Below are positions 1 through 6,649 of a stretch of 13,171 bases of DNA, piece by piece. The notes beneath the pieces were generated by a model, which searched no databases, had not been told where the DNA came from, and saw nothing but the letters and a program-made list of their open reading frames with translations. The stretch is from the NCBI GenBank assembly GCA_023415515.1, contig JAEZKH010000453.1, positions 1 through 13,171 on the forward strand. The letters are read 5' to 3'. Position numbers and translations under genes: made by a program. Origin of the DNA: Actinomycetes bacterium (GTDB taxonomy: Bacteria; Actinomycetota; Actinomycetes; Mycobacteriales; Mycobacteriaceae). Every line of letters begins with the position of its first letter. Position 1 is the first letter of the stretch.

Positions 1-104
1 CAAGCTCGTACCACCGGCCGCCGACGCGGCCACGCCGACGGGTAACGACGTGGTCCACGCTCACCTGATTCCCGGCGTCAAGCTCGTACCACCGGCCGCC
101 GACG
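1..104 (+). repeat. In-frame direct repeat, 26 bp identical at 78-bp offset
   Basis: Bases 1-26 and 79-104 are identical, and both are read as the KLVPPAAD segment of the gene ending at 250. The bases between the copies (27-78) do not match those after the second copy, so only one block of the unit is conserved within the window. The first copy may extend to the left of the window edge. Confidence 0.8.
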
Positions 105-250
105 GTTCACAGACCGCTCACCCGACGCTGGGCTCCGCGTCGAATCCGAACGAAATCGGCATGGTCTACCCGTCCGGCAGCATTTACCCCAACGCTCCCG
201 ATTACGACCCCAACTGCGGACCTGCCTGCGAGGAGGTGATCGACGAGTGA
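1..250 (+). CDS. C-terminal end of unidentified protein with internal repeat (5' end outside window)
   Basis: The frame is open from base 2 to the TGA at 248-250, giving about 82 residues of a C-terminus whose start lies outside the window. The tail is rich in Pro, Gly, Ala and Asn and ends in a short acidic stretch after a CGPAC motif with two cysteines. Bases 1-26 recur exactly at 79-104, an in-frame offset of 78 bases (26 codons), so the motif GVKLVPPAAD is seen once fully and once cut by the window edge. The following strong hairpin (281-315) supports this as the true gene end. I do not recognise the family. The composition suggests an exported or surface protein tail, but no signal peptide or domain is in view. 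A downstream GTG at 50 is not a credible start because the frame continues upstream and the repeat spans it. Confidence 0.6.
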   Translation, partial: KLVPPAADAATPTGNDVVHAHLIPGVKLVPPAADGSQTAHPTLGSASNPNEIGMVYPSGSIYPNAPDYDPNCGPACEEVIDE

Positions 251-280
251 GGTGCTCGACAACCAAGTGAATTGAGCGGG

Positions 281-324
281 TATGGGCAAGTGTTCCAGTG
301 GAACACCTGCCCATACTTTCGTTT
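281..324 (+). terminator. Hairpin terminator after the first gene
   Basis: The 16-base arms 281-296 and 300-315 pair at 15 of 16 positions around a 3-base AGT loop. They are followed by a T-rich stretch (CTTTCGTTT, 316-324). It lies 30 bases after the stop at 250. A stem this long with a T-rich tail is a good intrinsic terminator by mycobacterial standards, where U-tracts are often poor. Confidence 0.8.
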
Positions 325-783
325 ACAGACCGGACCCTTGGCGGCACGCATTCACGTGCGGCACTCTCGCGCTGGGCCGGCTCGCGGCAACGCGGCGCAG
401 CCGCGTCCGAGTACGGGCACCGAAAGTCGCTGTGCATGTAGACCGTTGGAAGGCCTTCTCGTCGCGACGTAGCTCGGTAAACACCATCGGCGGTGTTTTC
501 GAGCGTTACGGGCGCCCAACCGAAATCCGCTGCGAGTTCGAGTTGCGGGTGCGACTACCGGGCCGAGCCCCCTACGACACAACGGTCCGCCAAGTGCTGG
601 GCGTGAGGCGTGTCGGTCTTCTCCCCCCGGATCTGCGCTGCCTGAAGGTTTCGCCACGGGACCCACCCCGTGCGGCGACCCGATACTGCAGCCCGGCTCG
701 AAGGTTACGGGGAAGCAGATTCGGCCGATGCAAATGTCCTTTGGATAGACCTCATTCAAGCCCACACCGCGGGATGACCCGGA
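325..783. other. Gene-poor stretch between terminator and acyltransferase gene
   Basis: This stretch of 459 bases separates the terminator at 281-324 from the 3' end of the minus-strand gene at 784. Long open frames exist on both strands, but their composition (Arg/Pro/Ser/Cys-rich, no ribosome binding site at the starts) is that of chance reading in GC-rich DNA. The exception is a plus-strand stretch at about 480-660 that resembles a known small domain; it is listed separately as a possible relic. A small imperfect hairpin (GCACG at 344-348 against CGTGC at 355-359) is also present. Confidence 0.4.
432..665 (+). pseudogene. Possible relic of a small beta-rich (OB-like) actinobacterial domain protein
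   Basis: In the frame with codons at 480, 483 and so on, residues at about 480-660 read as a beta-rich pattern: a Gly-containing strand, then RCEFELRVRLPGRAPYDTTV (about 528-587), then a hydrophobic strand, a PPDL turn and a VSPRDPP ending. This matches the general plan of small actinobacterial proteins in which a chain of the type 'l.l.V...G.ppf...v......l..G..v.V.vdP.dP' is found. After about 665 the similarity fades into Arg/Pro/Ser-rich text, and the frame runs on to 839, overlapping the end of the opposing gene by 56 bases. No ribosome binding site or convincing start is seen; GTG at 432 is an arbitrary left edge. The similarity is from memory of the pattern, so this is tentative. It could be chance. 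Confidence 0.3.
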
Positions 784-2145
784 TCAGTCTTCTGCCAGGG
801 AGAGCACTTCATCGAAGCCGGCCTGCAGACACTGGGTGAACAGCTTCACGTCCGGAATCGCCCCACTGTCCACGTCGATGCCCAGCGCGCAGATGTCGAC
901 ATATGTCAGCAGCGTGACATTGACCGCCGCGCCAATCGTGGGTCCGAACGCGTACTGCACGCGTACCTCGGCGCCGCCGAGGCGCACCGGCACAGGGATT
1001 CCCGGCACGTCACTGGCGACGAAGTCGACGTGACGCAGAACCGATCCGATGTACCAGCGCGGCATCCAATTCAAAAATCCGGCGATGAGCTGAGTGTGCG
1101 GCAGTGACTGCTCGTGGCGGACTTGGGCGGTGCGTTCGTGGATCTGCCGGATCCGTTCTGCCGGGTCGGCGATGTCGACGGGAATAGCAAACCGCATCAA
1201 CGTGATGCGGTTGCCGCCCGGTGCGTCCCCGTCGGTGCGCAGGTTGATCGGCATCGAGAGGTGTAGCGGCCCCACGTCGGCGCCGTGCTTCTCGTGGTAC
1301 CGACGTATGCCCCCGGCCACCCCAGCGACAAACGCGTCGTTCAGTGCGCCCCCGCCGCGGTGTGCCGCCTCGCGCAATTGCGATTTCGGTACCTCGAGCA
1401 CATCAAGCCTGCGCACCATCGTGCGCTGCGCCATCAGCGACGATCCGGGTGAATTCACCGGCCGCACAGTGCGGTACACCGAGCCGGCGAGGCCCATCGC
1501 GGTCCTCAGCATCCGGACCGGACTACGCACACCGTCGATGACTACGCGAGGAAGTGCCGACGCGGCGCCGCTCAGCACGTCACCGGCCAGGCCGACCCCG
1601 TAGCGCGCGGCATCCCGGTAGTCGTCGAAGGTGGTTGGCTGTGAAATCGGTTGGTCGTCATCGTCATTGGCCGGAAGCTCGGGGGACAGCCCGAACAGAG
1701 TCTTGGCAATCTCGATTCCACCCACGCCGTCGGACAGGGCGTGATGGAACACGCACAACACGGCTGCCTGACCATCGGGCAAGCCCTCGATGAGGATGAT
1801 CTTCCATAGTGGGCGCGCCCGGTCGAGATCCTCCATCTGGGCCAGCCTGGCGAGTTCGAGCACGTCATCGAAGGATCCGTCGACCGGTATCGCCACCCTG
1901 CGCATGTGAAAGTCGAGATCGAAGTCGGCGTAGCGCTGCCAGCGCGGCGGGGCCGGAGGTGGCGACTCGATGACGATTTGACGCAGGACCGGCAGTTCGT
2001 GACTGAGCCGCTCGATGCGGTCGCGGACCTCATCCCAGTCCGGTGCCCGGGCCAGCACCAGCACGGTCACTACCGTGGACCTCAGACCTGGGTCGTGCTC
2101 CATCGACCATGTGAACGCGTCACTGCTGCGCATGAATTCAGTCAT
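784..2145 (-). CDS. WS/DGAT family O-acyltransferase (wax ester synthase / diacylglycerol acyltransferase)
   Basis: The 453-residue product is close to the family's usual 450-480. It would transfer an acyl group from acyl-CoA to a fatty alcohol or diacylglycerol, making wax ester or triacylglycerol storage lipid at the inner face of the membrane. The catalytic motif HHxxxDG is present as HHALSDG at residues 134-140. It is preceded by the family's PLWKIILIEGL block (about 112-122). The middle has the LNDAFVAGVAGGIRRY block, then a MPINLR segment followed by GNRI. The C-terminal half has the SDVPG-type segment followed by the GPTIGAAVNVTLLTY block. The start ATG (2143-2145) has GGGAG 6 bases upstream on the minus strand; an internal Met at residue 5 is a less likely start. 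The gene stands alone, 241 bases from the next gene on the same strand. Mycobacteria carry many paralogues, so substrate and paralogue identity cannot be assigned. Confidence 0.9.
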   Translation of the reverse strand: MTEFMRSSDAFTWSMEHDPGLRSTVVTVLVLARAPDWDEVRDRIERLSHELPVLRQIVIESPPPAPPRWQRYADFDLDFHMRRVAIPVDGSFDDVLELARLAQMEDLDRARPLWKIILIEGLPDGQAAVLCVFHHALSDGVGGIEIAKTLFGLSPELPANDDDDQPISQPTTFDDYRDAARYGVGLAGDVLSGAASALPRVVIDGVRSPVRMLRTAMGLAGSVYRTVRPVNSPGSSLMAQRTMVRRLDVLEVPKSQLREAAHRGGGALNDAFVAGVAGGIRRYHEKHGADVGPLHLSMPINLRTDGDAPGGNRITLMRFAIPVDIADPAERIRQIHERTAQVRHEQSLPHTQLIAGFLNWMPRWYIGSVLRHVDFVASDVPGIPVPVRLGGAEVRVQYAFGPTIGAAVNVTLLTYVDICALGIDVDSGAIPDVKLFTQCLQAGFDEVLSLAED

Positions 2146-2163
2146 CGTGTACTCCCGCGCACC

Positions 2164-2188
2164 ACGTTAAGCCGCGCTGTGGCACAGC
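2164..2188 (-). promoter_or_regulatory. Putative -10 and overlapping dyad in front of the acyltransferase gene
   Basis: On the minus strand TAACGT (2169 down to 2164) fits the mycobacterial -10 pattern TAnnnT and would place a transcript start near 2157, just before the GGGAG site and the ATG at 2145. Just upstream is a perfect 13-base dyad with arms GCTGTG (2176-2181) and CACAGC (2183-2188) around a single G, lying over the spacer and -35 area. It is nested inside a wider pair, CCGCGC (2172-2177) and GCGCGG (2199-2204). No good -35 is visible. A repressor operator is the simplest reading, but it is an inference. Confidence 0.35.
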
Positions 2189-2386
2189 ACACCACCCCGC
2201 GCGGAATCCGGGACTTTGTGCTCTACGGGTGATGACCGAGGTCTCGACCGAGTGGTCCGGCCGTAGGGGCTCATCCGCTTCGGTGCGTCGGATCGCGCTT
2301 AGACCAACCCGTCGGCCCACAACGCTCGGTGCGGCGGACTCGGTCGCCGTGGGTGCTTCAGACAGGACCTCGTGGACGGGGGTGGC

Positions 2387-4627
2387 TCATTCATCTTCTG
2401 AGACCAGCGACAGGTCGAGAAAGGTCATCAGCGACGAGCCTGCCCACAAGGCTGGACGTCCGTCCGATGTTTCCCGAACCGTGTACTCAGTACCCGGTTT
2501 CATTTCGACCGTGAGCGTTCCGTTCGGACCTGTGACCGTCATGAGTTTCGCCAACGGTTCTGTCCGCACGGTGACCAACTGCGCACCACTCCCGAATACA
2601 AGCGGGGGCGGCTGTGCGGCAGGCACCCACGCCTGTGTGGCGGGGTCCCACACGGTCGCCGGCTGGGTTCCCGTCGACGGCAAGGTGACTCCTCCGAGGA
2701 TCGGACCGTTCATTGTGATATTTCCGACGTAAGTGCCGACGATTTCCACGTCGACGTCTTCGGTGTGCGTGCCGCCGTAGGGATCAGTAGCGGTGACGGT
2801 GAAGGTCGCCTTGCGGTCGGGATGGTCGGGCTGGCCGTTCACCCCAGCTAGGAATGAGTTGTTGGCCGCAGCCTGCGTCGGGAGGAATGTGTAGCTGCCA
2901 TCGGGGTTTGCTCTCAAGAATCCCTTTGCCGCGTCTTCGGGGTGGATCGTGACGGTGACCTTCACGTCGTCGCCGTCGGGGTCGGTGTACGACGGAGCGA
3001 TGACCACAGTGCCGTTGCTGCCCGTGGGACCATCGACGGCGGTTGAGCCGCCAGGGTTCTGGTTGTACTTGGTGAGCGTCACCGTGACCGTGGTCGTAGT
3101 GGTGCCGCCCAGCCCGTCGCTCGTCGTGACCGTGAAGGTATCGGTCGTCGGCGCACCGGGCGTGGTGTACAGGGCATGCCGTGCCTCAGGGTTGGCCTGG
3201 TACGTCCAATTGCCCGTGCTGTCGACGCTCGCTTTCCCGCGGGCCGGTTGGCCCGTGATCGTGTAGGTCAGCCGGTCGGCGTCGGGGTCTGCGCCGCCGA
3301 CGTTCCCACTGGCCTTGCCGTCGGCGTCCGTATCGAGGTCGACGATCTCGGACGTCGCTGTGGGGGCCCGATTGACCGCCGTCACGGTGACGGGCACGGT
3401 GACCGTCGTCGGGCCGCGACGACCGAACAGCTCCGCCAAGCCGTGTATATGCCACGGATTTCCGGCGGTGTCGTCGATCCGGACCGTGAAAGAGTCTTCT
3501 CCGCCACGGCGTGCGAAGTCCGGGTCTGCGTTATAGGTGTAGGTGCCGTCCGGGTTGACGACGACACTGCCGTTGCTCGGCTTGGACACCACCGTGTAAG
3601 TCAAGCGGTCACCGTCGGGGTCGTCGGCGTTCAGCGAGCCCTTCACTGTCACCTCGAGCGGCCCGGTCGTGGTGATCGTGCCTCCGGCAGGAACCTGCTC
3701 GATCTGCGCGGGACTGGCGGTGGGGTAGTGGTTGGCGACGGTGTATTCGACGCGGCGCAGACCGACCCACAGTAGTTCGACGATGCGCGGTACCGGGACG
3801 GCTGGCACGGGCGTGCTGACATCCAACGGGCGCACACCGAACCAGCGGAACACATCAGTGACCATCGACCGCAAAGTGACCGGCGCCCTCAGCTTTTCAG
3901 GGTAAGCCGGGGCAGCGGCGGGAAGGTCGGTCACCGAGGCCGACGCGAGGGCGGGCTCGGGCGCGGTGGCCACGGCTGCTGGGCGCGACTGTTGCGGAAC
4001 GCCGGATGCACTGTCGGACCGAAGCGTCAGAGATCGGGCATCAATCGCAGGTGTCCCCGCCGCACTGCGGTGTTCGGCCGCGGGCGCGTCGAGGCGCCGC
4101 TTCTGGAAGACCCGATTCGGTCTGGATGTTTCGGAACCCTGCGCGGGGGTGTCCTCGACGATCCGGTTGTCGGGGGACCCACCGTCGAGTGGTGCACCGC
4201 GATCAGCTTTGGGTTTGCCTTGTGTGGACGGCGATTTGATCAATCCCTGAGCAGAGATCCGGCTTGTGCCCGCTTCGCGAATTCGGCTCGTGGATTCAAG
4301 AGCACTCTTGACTTCTCCCGCGATATGCCGCGATATCGTGACAACGGGTCCGGTGTGCCGCGAAAACGAATCCGGCGGCCTTATGGAACCGACTCTGGAA
4401 CTCGTGTCCGCCGCCGAACTCGGCGATGAGCCCGACACGGAATCGGATCCCGCGGCCGTGGTCGGTTCGTTGTCGTCACCGGTCGTGGCCCCCGCGACGC
4501 CCGCCCCCCACGCAAGCGATGCGCCCATACCCGCCGCGACGGTTCCGGCCTGCAGCCAACGGACAACGGGCGGTCGATGCTCTCGAACGCTTTTGTGGCC
4601 GCGGCGCTTTTGCTTAGCTGTGCTCAT
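2387..4627 (-). CDS. Secreted mycobacterial cadherin/VCBS-like repeat protein
   Basis: The 746-residue product begins with a basic stretch (residues 5-19) and a hydrophobic segment (about 22-45) ending in an AGA-type signal peptidase I site near residue 47, so it is predicted to be exported. Residues 50-250 are a low-complexity Ser/Ala/Thr/Pro linker. Residues 255-305 hold a FRWFGVRPLD...VELLWVGLRRVEYTVANHYPT-like segment that I know as the conserved lead-in to cadherin-like domains in mycobacterial Ig-like proteins. Three repeats follow at about 325-418, 425-518 and 540-632, each with a DPDGD/DPDAD acidic loop, an NPDGTYTY or similar turn, and a TVT-type final strand. Such loops often bind calcium. 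The last 110 residues form a separate beta-rich tail. There is no recognisable enzyme domain, whereas many relatives fuse these repeats to lipase or other catalytic domains. GAGGA lies 6 bases before the ATG, which supports the start. It is divergent from the P450 operon, 257 bases apart. The likely role is at the cell envelope or in adhesion; this is inferred. Confidence 0.85.
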   Translation of the reverse strand: MSTAKQKRRGHKSVREHRPPVVRWLQAGTVAAGMGASLAWGAGVAGATTGDDNEPTTAAGSDSVSGSSPSSAADTSSRVGSIRPPDSFSRHTGPVVTISRHIAGEVKSALESTSRIREAGTSRISAQGLIKSPSTQGKPKADRGAPLDGGSPDNRIVEDTPAQGSETSRPNRVFQKRRLDAPAAEHRSAAGTPAIDARSLTLRSDSASGVPQQSRPAAVATAPEPALASASVTDLPAAAPAYPEKLRAPVTLRSMVTDVFRWFGVRPLDVSTPVPAVPVPRIVELLWVGLRRVEYTVANHYPTASPAQIEQVPAGGTITTTGPLEVTVKGSLNADDPDGDRLTYTVVSKPSNGSVVVNPDGTYTYNADPDFARRGGEDSFTVRIDDTAGNPWHIHGLAELFGRRGPTTVTVPVTVTAVNRAPTATSEIVDLDTDADGKASGNVGGADPDADRLTYTITGQPARGKASVDSTGNWTYQANPEARHALYTTPGAPTTDTFTVTTSDGLGGTTTTTVTVTLTKYNQNPGGSTAVDGPTGSNGTVVIAPSYTDPDGDDVKVTVTIHPEDAAKGFLRANPDGSYTFLPTQAAANNSFLAGVNGQPDHPDRKATFTVTATDPYGGTHTEDVDVEIVGTYVGNITMNGPILGGVTLPSTGTQPATVWDPATQAWVPAAQPPPLVFGSGAQLVTVRTEPLAKLMTVTGPNGTLTVEMKPGTEYTVRETSDGRPALWAGSSLMTFLDLSLVSEDE

Positions 4628-4662
4628 AATCGGTCCTCGAATTCGGGCGGCAATTCAAGATC

Positions 4663-4668
4663 ACTCTA
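4663..4668 (-). promoter_or_regulatory. Putative -10 element for the secreted repeat protein
   Basis: On the minus strand TAGAGT (4668 down to 4663) matches TAnnnT. A transcript starting about 7 bases downstream would have a leader near 30 bases containing the GAGGA site at 4634-4638. The nearest -35-like hexamer (TTGCCA, 4694 down to 4689) is 20 bases away, which is long. The surrounding 4628-4710 is the most AT-rich part of the divergent spacer, as expected for a promoter region. Confidence 0.3.
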
Positions 4669-4884
4669 AACGCAAAAATTGACCACCGTGGCAATATTGG
4701 CCGGATGAATTGAATGCTTTGATTTGGGGGGCGAAGAGCTCGAATGGGGCTGTCGAGCGGCCTCGACCATTGCTCAACGGGGCAGAAATCTTGCTAGGAC
4801 AAGCGCGGCCTGGTTGGTCGGGCTTCGTGGCCACACCCTGGCTTCAGTACACATTTCGATACCGACCCAGGCAGGCCCCGAAAC

Positions 4885-6090
4885 ATGCTGCGTCTCGACA
4901 ACGCGTTCGTCCAGAACCCGCACCTGAGCTATGACCGGCTCCGCCAGGAGGCCCCTGCCCAACCGGTGATCATGTGGGGCGGCGTCCGAGTGTGGATGGT
5001 CACCCGCTTCGAGGAGGCCCGGGCCCTGCTCGCCGACCCGCGGGTGAAGAAGGACGGACCCACGGCGACCGCGTTGTTCCCGCCCGGCACCGATGGGTCG
5101 ATCGGATCCGTGCTCGGCGAGAACATGTTGTTCAAGGACCCGCCGGACCACACTCGGCTGCGCCGCTTTGTCTCCGCCGCCTTCACCACACACGCGGTCA
5201 AACGGCTGCGCCCGACCATCATCCGCGCCGCCGACGACCTCCTCGACGACATCACCACGGGTGAGGTGGATCTGATGCGTACCTATGCGCAGCCGTTGCC
5301 GGTGCGCGTCATCGGCGAACTCCTCGGGGTTCCCCCGGCCGCTGCGGGCAACTTCCTGTCACTGGTGGTTCCGATCTTCACCAGCACCGACGTCGACGAA
5401 TTACGCACGGCTCAAACTGAATTGGCCGCCCTGATGCGGACGATCATCGCCGTCAAGCGCAACAGCCCAGGCGACGACATGCTCAGTAGTCTGATCCATC
5501 AACGCGACCACGGCGACCGGCTCTCCGAAGAGGAGTTGCTCGGCACCGCGTTCCTACTCATCATCGCCGGATACGACACCACCGTGAACCTGATCGGCAA
5601 CGGCGTGCTGGCCTTGCTGCGGCACCTCGACCAACTGCGCGCCGTGCGGGCCGACCGGTCACTGCTGCCGGCCGCCGTCGAGGAGATTCTGCGCTACCAG
5701 AGCCCCCTCAACACCGCGACCGTCCGTTTCACCGCCGAACCTGTTCCCTTGGGTGACAGGATCATTCCCGCCGGGGAGCTGGTACTGATCGCGCTGCTCG
5801 GCGCCAACCACGATGAGCGGCGCTTCCCCGACCCGCACCGCTTCGACATCTTCCGACCGGATAACCGGCACCTCGCCTTCGGGCACGGCATCCACCACTG
5901 CGTTGGAGCGCCGTTGGCGAGGATGGAGGGTGAGATAGCACTGGACCGCCTGCTGTCCCGCTATGACGACATTCGACTCGCCATCACCGAATCGCCGACT
6001 TACCGGCCGAGCACCCTGATGCGGGGCCTGCAGTCACTGCCGGTGACTGTCTCGGGCCTTCGTCAGCAGACGCCGAGACCATCATCGTGA
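4885..6090 (+). CDS. Cytochrome P450
   Basis: This 401-residue soluble bacterial P450 would be a haem-thiolate monooxygenase needing ferredoxin and reductase partners encoded elsewhere. All hallmarks are present: the helix C block PPDHTRLRR (86-94); the I-helix oxygen-activation motif AGYDTT (228-233); ExxR as E267-I-L-R270; and the haem-binding loop FGHGIHHCVG (332-341) with Cys339 as axial ligand. The N-terminus starts only a few residues before the usual NPHxxYxRLR block, so it is short but complete, with no membrane anchor. The ATG at 4885 is the first start in this frame after a long stretch with none; a weak AGGCAGG lies 9 bases upstream. Its last four bases (GTGA) overlap the start of the sigma factor gene, so the two are very likely co-translated. 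The neighbouring O-methyltransferase suggests its product is a hydroxylated intermediate that is then methylated. The CYP family and substrate are not assignable by eye. Confidence 0.95.
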   Translation: MLRLDNAFVQNPHLSYDRLRQEAPAQPVIMWGGVRVWMVTRFEEARALLADPRVKKDGPTATALFPPGTDGSIGSVLGENMLFKDPPDHTRLRRFVSAAFTTHAVKRLRPTIIRAADDLLDDITTGEVDLMRTYAQPLPVRVIGELLGVPPAAAGNFLSLVVPIFTSTDVDELRTAQTELAALMRTIIAVKRNSPGDDMLSSLIHQRDHGDRLSEEELLGTAFLLIIAGYDTTVNLIGNGVLALLRHLDQLRAVRADRSLLPAAVEEILRYQSPLNTATVRFTAEPVPLGDRIIPAGELVLIALLGANHDERRFPDPHRFDIFRPDNRHLAFGHGIHHCVGAPLARMEGEIALDRLLSRYDDIRLAITESPTYRPSTLMRGLQSLPVTVSGLRQQTPRPSS

Positions 6091-6608
6091 ATCACCACAG
6101 GGAGTTCGAGCAGGCGGTCCTGCCGTACACGGTCGAGTTGCACCGGCGCGCAATGGGTTACACCAACAACCCTGCCGACGCTGAAGACTTGGTGCAGGAG
6201 ACATTGTGGAAGGCATTCAAGGCGTTCCGCAAGCTACGTGATGACACCTACGTGCGGGCCTGGCTGCTGCGCATTCTGCGGAATACCTGGATCTCCAACT
6301 ACTACAGCAGCCTCCGTCGCCCGGCCGAGAGCCTCTCGGGCGACCTCGCAGACGGTCGGCTGGATCACGCGGCGGACAATGTGGTCTCCGCCGAGAGCCA
6401 GGTTCTCCGAGACATGCCGGATCCCGATGTCATTGCGGCGTTCCTCTCATTGTCAGCCGACATGCGGCAGACCCTCTACTGGGTGGCCATCGAAGGCATG
6501 ACGTACCGACAAGTCGCCGACATCATGGGCGTAGCAGAGGGAACAGTGATGTCGCGGATGTACCGGAGCCGCGCCGGCATGCGCCGGTCACTCGGCTGCG
6601 CCGTGTAA
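6087..6608 (+). CDS. ECF-type RNA polymerase sigma factor, SigH/SigR-like
   Basis: The 173-residue product has only the two domains of an extracytoplasmic-function sigma factor. Region 2 (about 7-76) includes NPADAEDLVQETLWKAF (28-44) and WLLRILRNTWISNYY (59-73). Region 4 (about 114-167) has the helix-turn-helix YRQVADIMGVAEGTVMSRMY (140-159). The wording is closest to the SigH/SigR group, which usually answers to oxidative stress through a zinc-binding anti-sigma factor. The start is GTG at 6087 inside the GTGA overlap with the P450 gene; no separate ribosome binding site is needed if translation is coupled. There is no C-terminal SnoaL-like extension and no anti-sigma gene next to it; the next gene is a methyltransferase 41 bases on. 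Control could be through synthesis level, a distant anti-sigma, or by association with the pathway. Promoter specificity is unknown. Confidence 0.92.
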   Translation: MNHHREFEQAVLPYTVELHRRAMGYTNNPADAEDLVQETLWKAFKAFRKLRDDTYVRAWLLRILRNTWISNYYSSLRRPAESLSGDLADGRLDHAADNVVSAESQVLRDMPDPDVIAAFLSLSADMRQTLYWVAIEGMTYRQVADIMGVAEGTVMSRMYRSRAGMRRSLGCAV

Positions 6609-6649
6609 AAGACCCCCGCGTCCATACAACCAACACCGAGAGGAAGACA

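Noticed and set aside
78..437. Minus-strand 119-codon frame across the first gene and its terminator
   Set aside because: It overlaps a well-supported 3' end and terminator, is Arg/Ser/Pro-rich, and has no ribosome binding site.
618..645. Run of six Cs with a GC-rich flank, reminiscent of 6C RNA loops
   Set aside because: Only one C-run is seen, without the second C-loop and pairing stems, and it falls in the possible coding relic.
352..765. Minus-strand 137-codon frame in the gene-poor stretch
   Set aside because: No family pattern, low-complexity GC-driven composition, and no binding site before the start; the opposite strand in the same place looks more protein-like.
3176..3775. Plus-strand 199-codon frame
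   Set aside because: It is the antisense of the secreted repeat protein, whose three periodic repeats clearly fix the true strand.
4679..4709. TTGACC as -35 of the P450 operon promoter
   Set aside because: No TAnnnT -10 at 16-19 bases spacing, so it is not listed as a promoter; it is mentioned only as a weak element of the divergent spacer.
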